Shown: positions 45,273-57,670 of the stretch, piece after piece
Layout: every line of letters begins with the position of its first letter
Numbering within the stretch: the first letter of the stretch is position 1
From: Plasmodiophora brassicae
Lineage: Eukaryota > Endomyxa > Phytomyxea > Plasmodiophorida > Plasmodiophoridae
Assembly (NCBI GenBank): GCA_039704465.1
Contig: JASFAU010000015.1
Span: forward strand, 854,126 to 918,125
Reading direction: 5' to 3'
DNA: 64,000 nucleotides
Translations under genes and position numbers: made by a program
The notes under the pieces: generated by a model
What the model was told of the DNA's origin: nothing
The model's input: only the letters and a program-made list of their open reading frames with translations
Databases searched by the model: none

Positions 45273-48200
45273 TCAGTTACAAAACCAAGAGAAGAACTGC
45301 TGATAAATACGGTTGGGATAAAATCTGGGAAGAACTCGATCGTACGGCTTGTCGCAGGCGTGAAGTTTGTACCATCGGCCAACCAGAATTAAGCAAATCG
45401 AATCCGCCTCATGTGCCAACCGATGCGACCAGCCTAGATCGAGCTTGACGAGGTTGCTTATGTCACCCATGTAGAGGCCAGCCTCTTCGAATTCGACAAC
45501 AAACTTCGAGTTGCATGTCTTGTACGACTCGTCAACGTCCTGCTTCCGAAACATACATCTACCTGAAATGATTTCAAACCAATTGTCGTGAACCAAAATG
45601 GCAAGCTCAGTACCGATGTCAGCACGAGAGCTGGATTGAACAGACTTTGGAAGGCAGACTGATCCGAACGACGATTTGTGCAACGAGCAGAACAGATCGA
45701 AGCTTCCAAGATGACGAAACATGCCAGAGAATGAATTCAGACCTCTTGGATTCCCAGACGCCTGCGCATAAAGCGCCACCAAACGCCGATACCGGACCCT
45801 CCAAGAATGATTCTTGGTAGAGGCCCAGTGCGTATTTGAATACAGATGAACATGCAACCAACACCGCATCGTATCGTTAAGTTCTACAGACGACAGCGGA
45901 GGGCGCAGATCGATGGGTAGGGTCGACAGATGCGCGGTAGGAATTTCATCCATGCCTGTGGCATTACCAAACATCAAGGGGCAGTCATTCCTCAGCGAAT
46001 ATTGTCTGTAGAAGTCGCTGCGCAGGAACGTAGCAGCACAGATCAGCTGCATGTAGGACGCGATGTTGACCGTTTCAGAGACGGTCGCTTGTAGAACGTC
46101 TTTCATGAAGTGCAGCCATCGCTCCATTGGCCAGACCCAAATAAGACCGACCAGCGGACCCCATCGCTTGATTATTTCCGGCAAATGAACAAGAGAATGC
46201 ATCTGACACGAAAACATCAGAACAGTATGAAATCGGTGAAGCCGTGAAGCCGTTTGTGAAACGTACCGATATGGTCATCAGCCCGCAGGGCATGACAGAT
46301 TCTAGATGCGCCAGAGCGTCGAGAAAGTTAGAAAACACACGATCTAGGTTGCTTCTAACAAAAGCCTTCGAAAGCATTGATGACAGCGCATCGAGAAAAC
46401 GAAACATCGCTATCCAGAACGAAGCAATGGGAGAGTCTGGACGGGTTCGAACCAGCACCCGCGAAACAACAGACCACCAGATCCCAATGCCAACGTCGCC
46501 GAGCCAAACAAGGGAGTCAGCTGCTTTCCACCAGGAACTCACCAAAGGGTTCCTTGGTTTCGTTGAACCACCGGTTCGCGATACCCACGTAAGGTTCTCC
46601 AAAACATGATCGATTTCAACAGCCAGGGAGGACCATTTTACACCAGCCTTCACTTTAGCGGGATAGGCAGTGTTATTGGGCCAAGCCCACACAGGACTGG
46701 GACAGTCTCCACGACCGAACAGTTTCTCAGTCTGTGCAAACGGTGTTACAGTTGGCCGTGCAGTCGAGCAGGCCCGCTTACCTCAGGATTGTAATATGAT
46801 GAACCCGATCCGTAGAAGTCGATCGCTTGAAAAAGCGGGCGAACAGCACGCATGCAGATGGCGTGCATAGGATCGTGCACGTAATTGGACGCGTGTCCAA
46901 AACTGCACAGAAGGCCAACGGAGTAGACGTCATAACCCGGGTGACGGTATCCACCACGGTCACCGACGTTCCTCGACGTCATGCGACGCCGAACTTCGTC
47001 GTCGTCTTTGCAGCGCACATCATCACGTAGCTGATCAAGTGAACGCACGTCGCTCGGCCTTTTATCGGAAGGCAATGCGTCGAGATACTCCAGCATGTCT
47101 TCATATTTTTTACAGAACTATATCAGCAAGCATAAATCTTCAGTGATCAACCCGTACTTAGCAACGCTACCAGTATACTGACATGGCGTTGGACATCCGA
47201 TGACGCGAACATAAATGCCCCATGGTACTTGACAGATCGGTTTGCTGAACGGCCTCTGATGCTGCATTTATTGCAAGCATCCTGCTTGCCGTTCTGGCTA
47301 GTACAGCTCGTGTGACAGAGCTCGATATAATCCATTGGCTGATGGAGGCGGTTAATACGGGTATTGCAGCATACAAACTGTTATATGTGGACAACATACC
47401 ATCACTGCCGAGATGCATCGAACATGCTTGACTCTCTTCTCGACTGCGTCGAACACTGGGAATCCATAGTAGTTCATCAAATTCAGCTCAAAAGCGTCCA
47501 GTCTCTGCACTGCACGTCGATGACCCTTAGCAACGTTTGGGATCAATGCCACAGGGGACATAAGGCCCTGATTGCAGCGAACCGAAGCCGGTAACCCCAT
47601 CACAATTTGGACAAGAGGAACAACTGACTTAGATCCCCAGCTGAGAAGATCTGCCCCGTCGATCATGGATGACAACGAGAGAGGGAACTCGCCGTTCTCG
47701 AGGCAAGACTTCATAAACGGCGAATACACCGTATAAAAGAAGTCTCCATCCGTCCATATCACGAATCTACCAAATGACCATGAGAACTTACATTCGTGAA
47801 CAAAGCGGTGTGTTATTACCAGTGCATTTCGACGAATACGTGACTCCTTAGCACGGTTGGAAGCAATCTTCAGCATATTATTGAGGGAGTTGTACGATCC
47901 CTTTGACCGCATCACCTCATCGAAATTGTCGAGAATTGTCGGATCGATGTTCGGTGCCTCGAGTTCCTCCAGCTTCTTGCTGATTTCGGCCACCAGGAAA
48001 TCGGAAAGCCTGAGCTCATTCATGTACTCTTTGCAGTTAGTTTCGCGCCACTCGTTGAATTCCTGAACATTGGAACGGGCATTGTTCTCCAACAGCGCCG
48101 GGCGGATATCAAACGGCTCCACAGAAACATTGTCTCCATGCCTCGTTACAGTCATCGTCGGTCGACGTTGGCGCCGCCGACGGTGCTCATCGAAGAGCCG

Positions 48201-48443
48201 GAGAAACGGATTGTGCATGACGTCGACTGAAGGATTGCGCCGTTCGCTCAGAGCTCGACGAGCAATCTCAAGAAAACGGTTGCCGGCGGCGACGTTGTTC
48301 CGCTGGCGATCAGAATCGGCAGCTGCGCGACGACGCTGGTATTCGCGCACATGCTCAAAGAAGATATTCACGTCCCGAGAAGCATCACCGCCCGGATGCT
48401 CTGGTGAGTCGCTACTCGATCCCAGACTGCGTGGTCGACTCAT
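45273..48443 (-). CDS. CACTA-type transposase (TnpD/TNP2-like), apparently intact, five exons
   Basis: Exons on the minus strand: 48443-47400, 47338-47171, 47117-46782, 46731-46267, 46202-45273. All introns (61, 53, 50 and 64 bp) are phase 0, and the sum is 2943 nt, 980 residues. The N-terminal part is charged. Residues about 270-350 (DGADLLSWGSKSVVPL ... LIPN ... FELNLMNYYGFPVFD) match the catalytic region of Transposase_21 proteins. A Cys/His knuckle follows (CHTSCTS ... DACNKCSIRG). A conserved YVHDPMHAICMRAVRPLF segment precedes exon 4. Exon 5 opens with MHSLVHLPEIIKRWGPLVGL and ERWLHFMK, the DUF4218 pattern. It should cut and paste the element by binding its terminal repeats. No internal stop or frameshift is seen; a further 3' exon cannot be excluded. 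Confidence 0.88.
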
Positions 48444-48704
48444 TCACAGACGCACACCAATGACGCCGCGACTCACGCACTTCCGAAAACGATACTTATG
48501 TTGTGAAAATCGCAATGTGGCCAGTCTGGAGCAGAATGCCCCGAATTGACCCACAGTGGTAGCAATTCCTGCAGAGTCACCAAACACACCGTACGTGTGA
48601 CCGAATGAAGGGATCTCTATAACTGTATGACAGGTTGACCGACCACCATTCTGGAGGCCGCGTTGCCCAATTGACCCCGATTTGACCCCGATGGGTTCCC
48701 TGTG

Positions 48705-51700
48705 TGTGCCGGTTGCCTGTCGATTCGAGACGCGGCTGTTGACAGTTGGTCGGCGGCGGTGACGGCGTCCGCTGAGAACTGCTGTGCATCTGCGTGCTGT
48801 TCGCCTTCGGGAAATTCCATATTGCTCTGAAACCAGGTGCACCTGATAGCATTTCTCCTGACCTTTCCGTACGTGTGCCGGTTGCCTGTCGATTCGAGAC
48901 GCGGCTGTTGACAGTTGGTCGGCGGCGGTGACGGCGTCCGCTGAGAACTGCTGTGCATCTGCGTGCTGTTCGCCTTCGGGAAATTCCATATTGCTCTGAA
49001 ACCAGGTGCACCTGATATCATTTCTCCTGACCTTTCCGTACGTGTGCCGGTTGCCTGTCGATTCGAGACGCGGCTGTTGACAGTTGGTCGGCGGCGGTGA
49101 CGGCGTCCGCTGAGAACTGCAGTGCATCTGCGTGCTGTTCGCCTTCGGGAAATTCCATATTGCTCTGAAACCAGGTGCACCTGATAGCATTTCTCCTGAC
49201 CTTTCCGTACGTGTGCCGGTTGCCTGTCGATTCGAGACGCGGCTGTTGACAGTTGGTCGGCGGCGGTGACGGCGTCCGCTGAGAACTGCTGTGCATCTGC
49301 GTGCTGTTCGCCTTCGGGAAATTCCATATTGCTCTGAAACCAGGTGCAGCTGATAGCATTTCTCCTGACCTTTCCGTACGTGTGCCGGTTGCCTGTCGAT
49401 TCGAGACGCGGCTGTTGACAGTTGGTCGGCGGCGGTGACGGCGTCCGCTGAGAACTGCTGTGCATCTGCGTGCTGTTCGCCTTCGGGAAATTCCATATTG
49501 CTCTGAAACCAGGTGCACCTGATAGCATTTCTCCTGACCTTTCAGTACGTGTGCCGGTTGCCTGTCGATTCGAGACGCGGCTGTTGACAGTTGGTCGGCG
49601 GCGGTGACGGCGTCCGCTGAGAACTGCTGTGCATCTGCGTGCTGTTCGCCGTCGGGAAATTCCATATTGCTCTGAAACCAGGTGCATCGGACAGCATTTC
49701 CAACGCCCTTTCAGTACGTGTGCCGGTTGCCTGTCGATTCGAGACGCGGCTGTTGACAGTTGGTCGGCGGCGGTGACGGCGTCCGCTGAGAACTGCTGTG
49801 CATCTGCGTGCTGTTCGCCTTCGGGAAATTCCATATTGCTCTGAAACCAGGTGCATCGGACAGCATTTCCAACGCCCTTTCAGTACGTGTGCCGGTTGCC
49901 TGTCGATTCGAGACGCGGCTGTTGACAGTTGGTCGGCGGCGGTGACGGCGTCCGCTGAGAACTGCTGTGCATCTGCGTGCTGTTCGCCTTCGGGAAATTC
50001 CATATTGCTCTGAAACCAGGTGCACCTGATATCATTTCTCCTGACCTTTCCGTACGTGTGCCGGTTGCCTGTCGATTCGAGACGCGGCTGTTGACAGTTG
50101 GTCGGCGGCGGTGACGGCGTCCGCTGAGAACTGCTGTGCATCTGCGTGCTGTTCGCCTTCGGGAAATTCCATATTGCTCTGAAACCAGGTGCATCGGACA
50201 GCATTTCCAACGCCCTTTCAGTACGTGTGCCGGTTGCCTGTCGATTCGAGACGCGGCTGTTGACAGTTGGTCGGCGGCGGTGACGGCGTCCGCTGAGAAC
50301 TGCTGTGCATCTGCGTGCTGTTCGCCTTCGGGAAATTCCATATTGCTCTGAAACAAGGTGCACCTGATAGCATTTCTCCTGACCTTTCAGTACGTGTGCC
50401 GGGCCTGTCGATTCGAGACGCGGCTGTTGACAGTTGGTCGGCGGCGGTGACGGCGTCCGCTGAGAACTGCTGTGCATCTGCGTGCTGTTCGCCTTCGGGA
50501 AATTCCATATTGCTCTGAAACCAGGTGCACCTGATAGCATTTCTCCTGACCTTTCCGTACGTGTGCCGGTTGCCTGTCGATTCGAGACGCGGCTGTTGAC
50601 AGTTGGTCGGCGGCGGTGACGGCGTCCGCTGAGAACTGCTGTGCATCTGCGTGCTGTTCGCCTTCGGGAAATTCCATATTGCTCTGAAACCAGGTGCAGC
50701 TGATAGCATTTCTCCTGCCCTTTCAGTACGTGTGCCGGTTGCCTGTCGATTCGAGACGCGGCTGTTGACAGTTGGTCGGCGGCGGTGACGGCGTCCGCTG
50801 AGAACTGCTGTGCATCTGCGTGCTGTTCGCCTTCGGGAAATTCCATATTGCTCTGAAACCAGGTGCACCTGATAGCATTTCTCCTGACCTTTCCGTACGT
50901 GCCGGTTGCCTGTCGATTCGAGACGCGGCTGTTGACAGTTGGTCGGCGGCGGTGACGGCGTCCGCTGAGAACTGCTGTGCATCTGCGTGCTGTTCGCCTT
51001 CGGGAAATTCCATATTGCTCTGAAACCAGGTGCAGCTGATAGCATTTCTCCTGCCCTTTCAGTACGTGTGCCGGTTGCCTGTCGATTCGAGACGCGGCTG
51101 TTGACAGTTGGTCGGCGGCGGTGACGGCGTCCGCTGAGAACTGCTGTGCATCTGCGTGCTGTTCGCCTTCGGGAAATTCCATATTGCTCTGAAACCAGGT
51201 GCAGCTGATAGCATTTCTCCTGACCTTTCCGTACGTGTGCCGGTTGCCTGTCGATTCGAGACGCGGCTGTTGACAGTTGGTCGGCGGCGGTGACGGCGTC
51301 CGCTGAGAACTGCTGTGCATCTGCGTGCTGTTCGCCTTCGGGAAATTCCATATTGCTCTGAAACCAGGTGCACCTGATAGCATTTCTCCTGACCTTTCCG
51401 TACGTGTGCCGGTTGCCTGTCGATTCGAGACGCGGCTGTTGACAGTTGGTCGGCGGCGGTGACGGCGTCCGCTGAGAACTGCTGTGCATCTGCGTGCTGT
51501 TCGCCTTCGGGAAATTCCATATTGCTCTGAAACAAGGTGCACCTGATAGCATTTCTCCTGACCTTTCAGTACGTGTGCCGGTTGCCTGTCGATTCGAGAC
51601 GCGGCTGTTGACAGTTGGTCGGCGGCGGTGACGGCGTCCGCTGAGAACTGCTGTGCATCTGCGTGCTGTTCGCCTTCGGGAAATTCCATATTGCTCTGAA

Positions 51701-53518
51701 ACCAGGTGCACCTGATAGCATTTCTCCTGACCTTTCCGTACGTGTGCCGGTTGCCTGTCGATTCGAGACGCGGCTGTTGACAGTTGGTCGGCGGCGGTGA
51801 CGGCGTCCGCTGAGAACTGCTGTGCATCTGCGTGCTGTTCGCCTTCGGGAAATTCCATATTGCTCTGAAACCAGGTGCACCTGATAGCATTTCTCCTGAC
51901 CTTTCAGTACGTGTGCCGGTTGCCTGTCGATTCGAGACGCGGCTGTTGACAGTTGGTCGGCGGCGGTGACGGCGTCCGCTGAGAACTGCTGTGCATCTGC
52001 GTGCTGTTCGCCGTCGGGAAATTCCATATTGCTCTGAAACCAGGTGCATCGGACAGCATTTCCAGCGCCCTTTCAGTACGTGTGCCGGTTGCCTGTCGAT
52101 TCGAGACGCGGCTGTTGACAGTTGGTCGGCGGCGGTGACGGCGTCCGCTGAGAACTGCTGTGCATCTGCGTGCTGTTCGCCTTCGGGAAATTCCATATTG
52201 CTCTGAAACCAGGTGCATCGGACAGCATTTCCAACGCCCTTTCAGTACGTGTGCCGGTTGCCTGTCGATTCGAGACGCGGCTGTTGACAGTTGGTCGGCG
52301 GCGGTGACGGCGTCCGCTGAGAACTGCTGTGCATCTGCGTGCTGTTCGCCTTCGGGAAATTCCATATTGCTCTGAAACCAGGTGCACCTGATATCATTTT
52401 CTCCTGACCTTTCCGTACGTGGCCCGGTTGCCTGTCGATTCGAGACGCGGCTGTTGACAGTTGGTCGGCGGCGGTGACGGCGTCCGCTGAGAACTGCTGT
52501 GCATCTGCGTGCTGTTCGCCTTCGGGAAATTCCATATTGCTCTGAAACCAGGTGCATCGGACAGCATTTCCAACGCCCTTTCAGTACGTGTGCCGGTTGC
52601 CTGTCGATTCGAGACGCGGCTGTTGACAGTTGGTCGGCGGCGGTGACGGCGTCCGCTGAGAACTGCTGTGCATCTGCGTGCTGTTCGCCGTCGGGAAATT
52701 CCATATTGCTCTGAAACCAGGTGCAGCTGATAGCATTTCTCCTGACCTTTCCGTACGTGTGCCGGTTGCCTGTCGATTCGAGACGCGGCTGTTGACAGTT
52801 GGTCGGCGGCGGTGACGGCGTCCGCTGAGAACTGCTGTGCATCTGCGTGCTGTTCGCCTTCGGGAAATTCCATATTGCTCTGAAACCAGGTGCACCTGAT
52901 AGCATTTCTCCTGACCTTTCCGTACGTGTGCCGGTTGCCTGTCGATTCGAGACGCGGCTGTTGACAGTTGGTCGGCGGCGGTGACGGCGTCCGCTGAGAA
53001 CTGCTGTGCATCTGCGTGCTGTTCGCCTTCGGGAAATTCCATATTGCTCTGAAACCAGGTGCACCTGATATCATTTCTCCTGACCTTTCCGTACGTGTGC
53101 CGGTTGCCTGTCGATTCGAGACGCGGCTGTTGACAGTTGGTCGGCGGCGGTGACGGCGTCCGCTGAGAACTGCAGTGCATCTGCGTGCTGTTCGCCTTCG
53201 GGAAATTCCATATTGCTCTGAAACCAGGTGCACCTGATAGCATTTCTCCTGACCTTTCCGTACGTGTGCCGGTTGCCTGTCGATTCGAGACGCGGCTGTT
53301 GACAGTTGGTCGGCGGCGGTGACGGCGTCCGCTGAGAACTGCTGTGCATCTGCGTGCTGTTCGCCTTCGGGAAATTCCATATTGCTCTGAAACCAGGTGC
53401 ACCTGATAGCATTTCTCCTGACCTTTCAGTACGTGTGCCGGTTGCCTGTCGATTCGAGACGCGGCTGTTGACAGTTGGTCGGCGGCGGTGACGGCGTCCG
53501 CTGAGAACTGCTGTGCAT
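48705..53518. repeat. 169-bp satellite array, right block (about 28 monomers)
   Basis: Same monomer, orientation and variant types as the left block; the first copy begins in the middle of the monomer interrupted by the transposon. It ends abruptly at 53518 inside the GCTGTGCAT of a monomer, without the gradual decay seen at the left edge, which suggests a recombination or insertion breakpoint. It contains the variants seen nearest the transposon on the left (GTGGCCCGG near 52420, and the GCAGTGCAT form near 49120 and 53172). Confidence 0.98.
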
Positions 53519-53990
53519 GAGTTGACGGTGTGAACACGGTGTCCGATACCTTTAGGGAATGATTTAGGGGGGGGGGGGGGGTCCAAAATGGACCAGGCAA
53601 ACTCCGTTTCGGAACCAGTGGGAGAATCGAAATCGTGCAGGAGCCACGATATGTACGTCCGCGCACCACTGCACCATCACGGCAGGACATCTTGATCACG
53701 TTCGCGAGTGGCCCCTGTATATGTACACTGTCTGGCAAACTCGGACGTCAGCCAGACAATTCGGGTGGTGTGCGGCCGGCGAACGTCGGCATAACAGAGA
53801 ATGTCGGATTCTATTCTGCTGATGTGTATCGAGCGTGCCGCAGACCGCGTCCAGTACTGTTGCAGGGCACGACATCGGTCGGGTTACTGTCGCTTGTGTT
53901 TATGGTGTGTATGCGGATGGATGGCGATATACGTCTGTGTTCGATGCTATCCCCAGGACAAGTACGATGGGCGTAGACACACCCATCGAT
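53519..53990. other. Spacer between the satellite and the right duplicons, with a G15 homopolymer
   Basis: Unique sequence of about 470 bp. A run of 15 G lies at 53567-53581, preceded by two TTTAGGG-like words. No ORF with coding character. Homopolymers of this length are prone to sequencing error, so the exact length is uncertain. Confidence 0.5.
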
Positions 53991-56900
53991 TGAAGGTGGG
54001 CGCCAGTCAACGTCAAGGCAGCCGCCGACTCCGTGGCGGGCGTCGTCGGGGCGACTGACGACCCGACGACGTCAACACTGCCGGCCGATGACCCTGTGTA
54101 TTCGACATCCCTTGTCGTCGACGCCCTGTCGCGCCTCCCTGCCCTGCCTCCGTCCGCGCCGACGTCGCCCCCCGACATCCAACTGCACGGGCCAATTGAT
54201 TCCCTACGATCGCAACACGTCATGCAGGACGTCTACTGACACGCCTGCCGTCGTTAGGCCAGAATCAGCACCTGCAGCAAGCAGTCGTCCTGCCGATGAA
54301 CCTGCTCTTCTGCGACGTGTTGGCCCATTAACCTGTTGTTTCTGCTGACATCCGGCCTGGTATCCTGACAAATCCTGCCGAAATCAGTGTCACCGTTGAT
54401 GGTGGCATTACTTCTGATCCTGGTCCACCGTCGTCCCGGAAGCCAGTTCCTGCCCTCGTTGAAATTCAGGTGACTGCCAACTTTCTGATGCTGGCTGTAA
54501 GTCGTCACGTAATCCAGTTTCTGTCCTAATTGACCGTCAATTGACGGCAATCGGCTTGAACCACTACCATTCCGGTAGGCTGCCCGTCTTCCATCCTCGG
54601 CTTCGCATTTGAACGATTCTGCTTCTAGTGCAGGGACCGCCCTGGACTCGCTCGCCGCCATTCGACAATGTGTCGCTTGACGTATGTTACTCGTCCATCC
54701 CAATCGGTGCACTAATCTGACCACGACCTCTGCAGACGTGTCGCCCGTTTCTGCTGCCATCGTGCCTCTAGCTGCGTAACGTCTGCTATAAGGCCTTGCT
54801 GAGCAACGGCATCGTGCTGGCAGTTGCATGGCACATTCCGAGCCAACCCGCCAGGCCACACCGACCGCCGCCCTACTTGTCGTTCCGGACGCGTCTGGCA
54901 GTCCTGCATGTTCGGGCGCTGACGTCGCCGCCGTCCTGCGGCCCTGATGCCCGGAGCCACTATGGCCACAACACGAACTGTTGAGCCGGGAGCCTGCCAA
55001 CAAGCCCCATACATCCGGGAGAACGCGTTGGACCTCCATGACAGGTACGATTCTTCGCCAAACGCACAGAGCCTAGCCCGCTAATACGTGCTGGGCAGGG
55101 CACACCTGCTGTCTCTCGTCAAGCATGGGCACCTGCAAGACAGCAGTCGTCCCGCGTAGGCGAGGCGGGGACAACGTCGTGCCGACCTGCTCCTCAGCTG
55201 TGGCGGCGCGCCGATCGTTGCAATCGGTCGCACGCGCTCCTGTCATGCACCGTTTATCGAATGCGGGTCGTCCAGCAGGACAGCGGCGCCCAGCGCCCGT
55301 TACCGCCGGTCAGCGTGCGGGTGCCTGGCTGACGCCGACGACCCGCCGCCGACAAAGTCGCCAAAGCATCTCCGTTCAATAGGAGCACAGCGCGTCATCA
55401 CTCGCGTACAACAACCTGAAAATCTTTCTGGCTTCAGCCGTATCGTCGATCGACAGCGTTTGTGAGTGCCCTGCGCCGCGCCCGTCGTCGATCGAGGGCG
55501 CCGACGTCGTCCGGGCGTACGTGTTGACCACGGCAGACCAGAATGAACGAGTGACGCACGCTGATTGGGAATCGTATCGCTCGCGCAGAACGTTTGGTTG
55601 CGACAGACTCGACAGTCTCCCAGCACACGCCTCGTGTCCAGTGTCGCTGGCGCGCCCAGGAATGGCCCCGAACCAGGTCGTAGTCGACCTGGTTGTGCTG
55701 CACGACATCTTTCAGTAACGGGTGTCTTGCGATGGTGCCGATGGAGGGCGATACATATCGTTCCGACCTGGTACATGTCCGGGTCCAGGTCGATACACAG
55801 CCATCGAACCAAGGCGGCGGCCGGTCAACGCGACGCTGGCGCCAACTCCGTGATGGGCTGTCGTCGGCGCGATCGACGACCCGATGACTCATGCCGCCGC
55901 TCGTCAACGCCGCCCACTGCAACGTCGTGCGCGACCGCCCGACGTGCCGTTTGTTCGGCTTCGGAGGTCGTCGACGCCTTGACGATCCTGCCTGACCCGC
56001 GCCGACGTCGCCGCCGACCAACTGCAATACTAAGACCACAACACGTCCTGAAGGGCGTCCACTGACGCGCCAGATACGTCTGGTCTGACGCCGAGCACCT
56101 CCAGGACAGGTGAGAGTTGTCGTCTGATGCAGAGGCTCCCTGGTCTCTGACATTCTGGACAGGACTCGCCTCCAGACCAGCATGTGCACCTGCAGGCGAG
56201 CAGTCACCCTGCCAATGAATCCGCTCTTCTGCGACGTGTTGGTCCATTAACCTGTTGTCCCAGCTGACTTCCCCGGCATCCTGGCAGACCCCAGCTATGC
56301 TGGTAAGAATCCTGATGAGATCTGTGTCACCGCTGATGCCGGCATAATTCTGGCGCTGGTCCACAGTTGTCCCGTAAACCAGTTCCTGTCCTCGTTGAAA
56401 TTCAGGTGGCTGCGTCCTTCTGATGCTGGTCGGCAGTCGTCACGTAATCCAGTTCCTGTCCTGGTCGACCTTCAGGTGACTGCGGTCTGCTTGAACCCCT
56501 CCAGTCTCATGCGGTGCCCGTCGTTTCCCCTTCGCATCGCTTTTGAACGGTTCTGCTTCTATTGCGGGGACCGCTCTGGATTCGCTCGTCGCAACGCTGT
56601 GTCACTTGACGTATGTTACTCGTCCATCCCTATCGGTGCACTAATCTGATCGTGACTTCTGCAGCATTGTCGCCCGTTTAGGCTGCCATCGTGCGTCTAG
56701 CTGCGTAACATCTGCAATAAGGCCTTGCTGAGCAACGGCATCGTGCCGGCAGTTGCATGGCATGGCACGTTTCGAGCCAACGCGCCACGTCACACCGATC
56801 GCCGTCCTAAATGTCGTTCCTAACGTGTCTGGGGGCCCTGCGTGCTCGGGCGCTGACGTCGCCGCAGTCCAGCGGCGCTGATGCCCGGAGCCACTATGAC

Positions 56901-57470
56901 TACCACACGAACTGCTGGGCTCCTATCAACAAGCCCCATACATCCGGGGGTACGCGGTGCACCTCCTGGAAAGGTACGAATCTTCGCCTAACGCATAGAG
57001 TCAGGCCCGCTAATACGTGCTGCGCAGGGCCCGCCTCCCATCTCCCGTCCAGCATGGGGACCTGCATGGCAGCAGTCGTCCTGCGCGGGGGGACAGCATC
57101 GTGCCGTCATGCTCGTCATTTGTTGGGGCGTGCCGATCGCTGCAGTCTTGTCGCGCGCGCTCCTGCTCTGCACTTCTTGTCGATGACGAGTCTACTAAGG
57201 AAGGGCGTCGCTCCTGTCCGCATTCCAATATGCGCCTGCGTGCCCTGCATGTCGTTCGAGCTGGGCGTTGGAGCGCAGCGCTCGTTGCCGCCGGTCGACT
57301 TGCTAAGGCCTGCATGGCGTCGACGACCCGGCCGCCGTCAGCCCTGCGGACCGAACGCGCTGCACCTTCGTAACAGGTAGGCTTCTTCGCCTAACGCGGA
57401 GAGCCAGGCGCTCTAATACGTGCTGATCAGGATACACCTGCCGTCTCCCGTCCAGCACGGATACGTTCAC
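53991..57470. repeat. Diverged tandem duplicons, right copy group (two units about 1.93 kb apart)
   Basis: Two parallel copies can be aligned by eye. CTGCTCTTCTGCGACGTGTT followed by GG(C/T)CCATTAACCTGTTGT occurs at about 54301 and 56222. CGTCACGTAATCCAGTT occurs near 54506 and 56438. CCCGCTAATACGTGCTG occurs near 55077 and 57006, with a third, partial copy near 57410. The last is preceded by an ACAGGTACGA-type donor and followed by GGCAGGGC-type acceptors, so the units again look like decayed spliced genes. They share vocabulary with the left duplicons (for example GCGCCGACGTCGCC near 54155 and 55999). No intact ORF crosses either unit. Confidence 0.6.
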
Positions 57471-57670
57471 GCGCAAGACGACGTGCAAACCATATGGGCG
57501 CCGGTGCTGTCCCGACGAGCGGTTCCCTGTCCATGTGTTCCAGTTTCGCCTCGTTATGAAGGTATTCTTGGCGCGTGTCCTGGGCGTCGCTGGCCGTCCG
57601 TTGGGTATCGTGGTCCTGGTCTGCGAAACTGCATTGGCGTCCCGAGGGCTAACGCTTCTGCAGTTATTGG

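Larger units (their letters stand above)
43663..48704 (-). mobile_element. CACTA-superfamily (En/Spm-like) DNA transposon, 5,042 bp, nested in the satellite
   Basis: The ends are inverted repeats starting CACAGGGAACC. Over about 35 bp they match apart from small indels, continuing ATC.GGGGTCAAAT, with further GGGGTCAA-type subterminal repeats. A 3-bp TGT target duplication flanks the element, the size typical of CACTA elements. Internally the minus strand encodes a transposase with the CACTA Transposase_21-like and DUF4218-like regions and a second, smaller gene. GC content is clearly below that of both satellite and neighbouring genes. The terminal pentamer is CACAG where classic elements have CACTA or CACTG. 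The coding frame is intact, so the copy may be recent and autonomous. Confidence 0.93.

Noticed and set aside
46440..46460. tRNA-like GGTTCGAACC motif
   Set aside because: It lies inside transposase exon 4 and has no acceptor stem or anticodon arm around it.
29300..53500. CENP-B box in the satellite monomer
   Set aside because: TTCGGGAAATT and TTCGAGACG match only part of the TTCGnnnnAnnCGGG consensus; the CGGG half is missing.
29254..53518. CRISPR array
   Set aside because: The period is 169 bp of continuous repeat with no unique spacers, in a eukaryotic gene context.
53549..53581. Telomeric repeat (TTTAGGG/TTAGGG)
   Set aside because: Only two imperfect copies followed by a G homopolymer; no tandem array.
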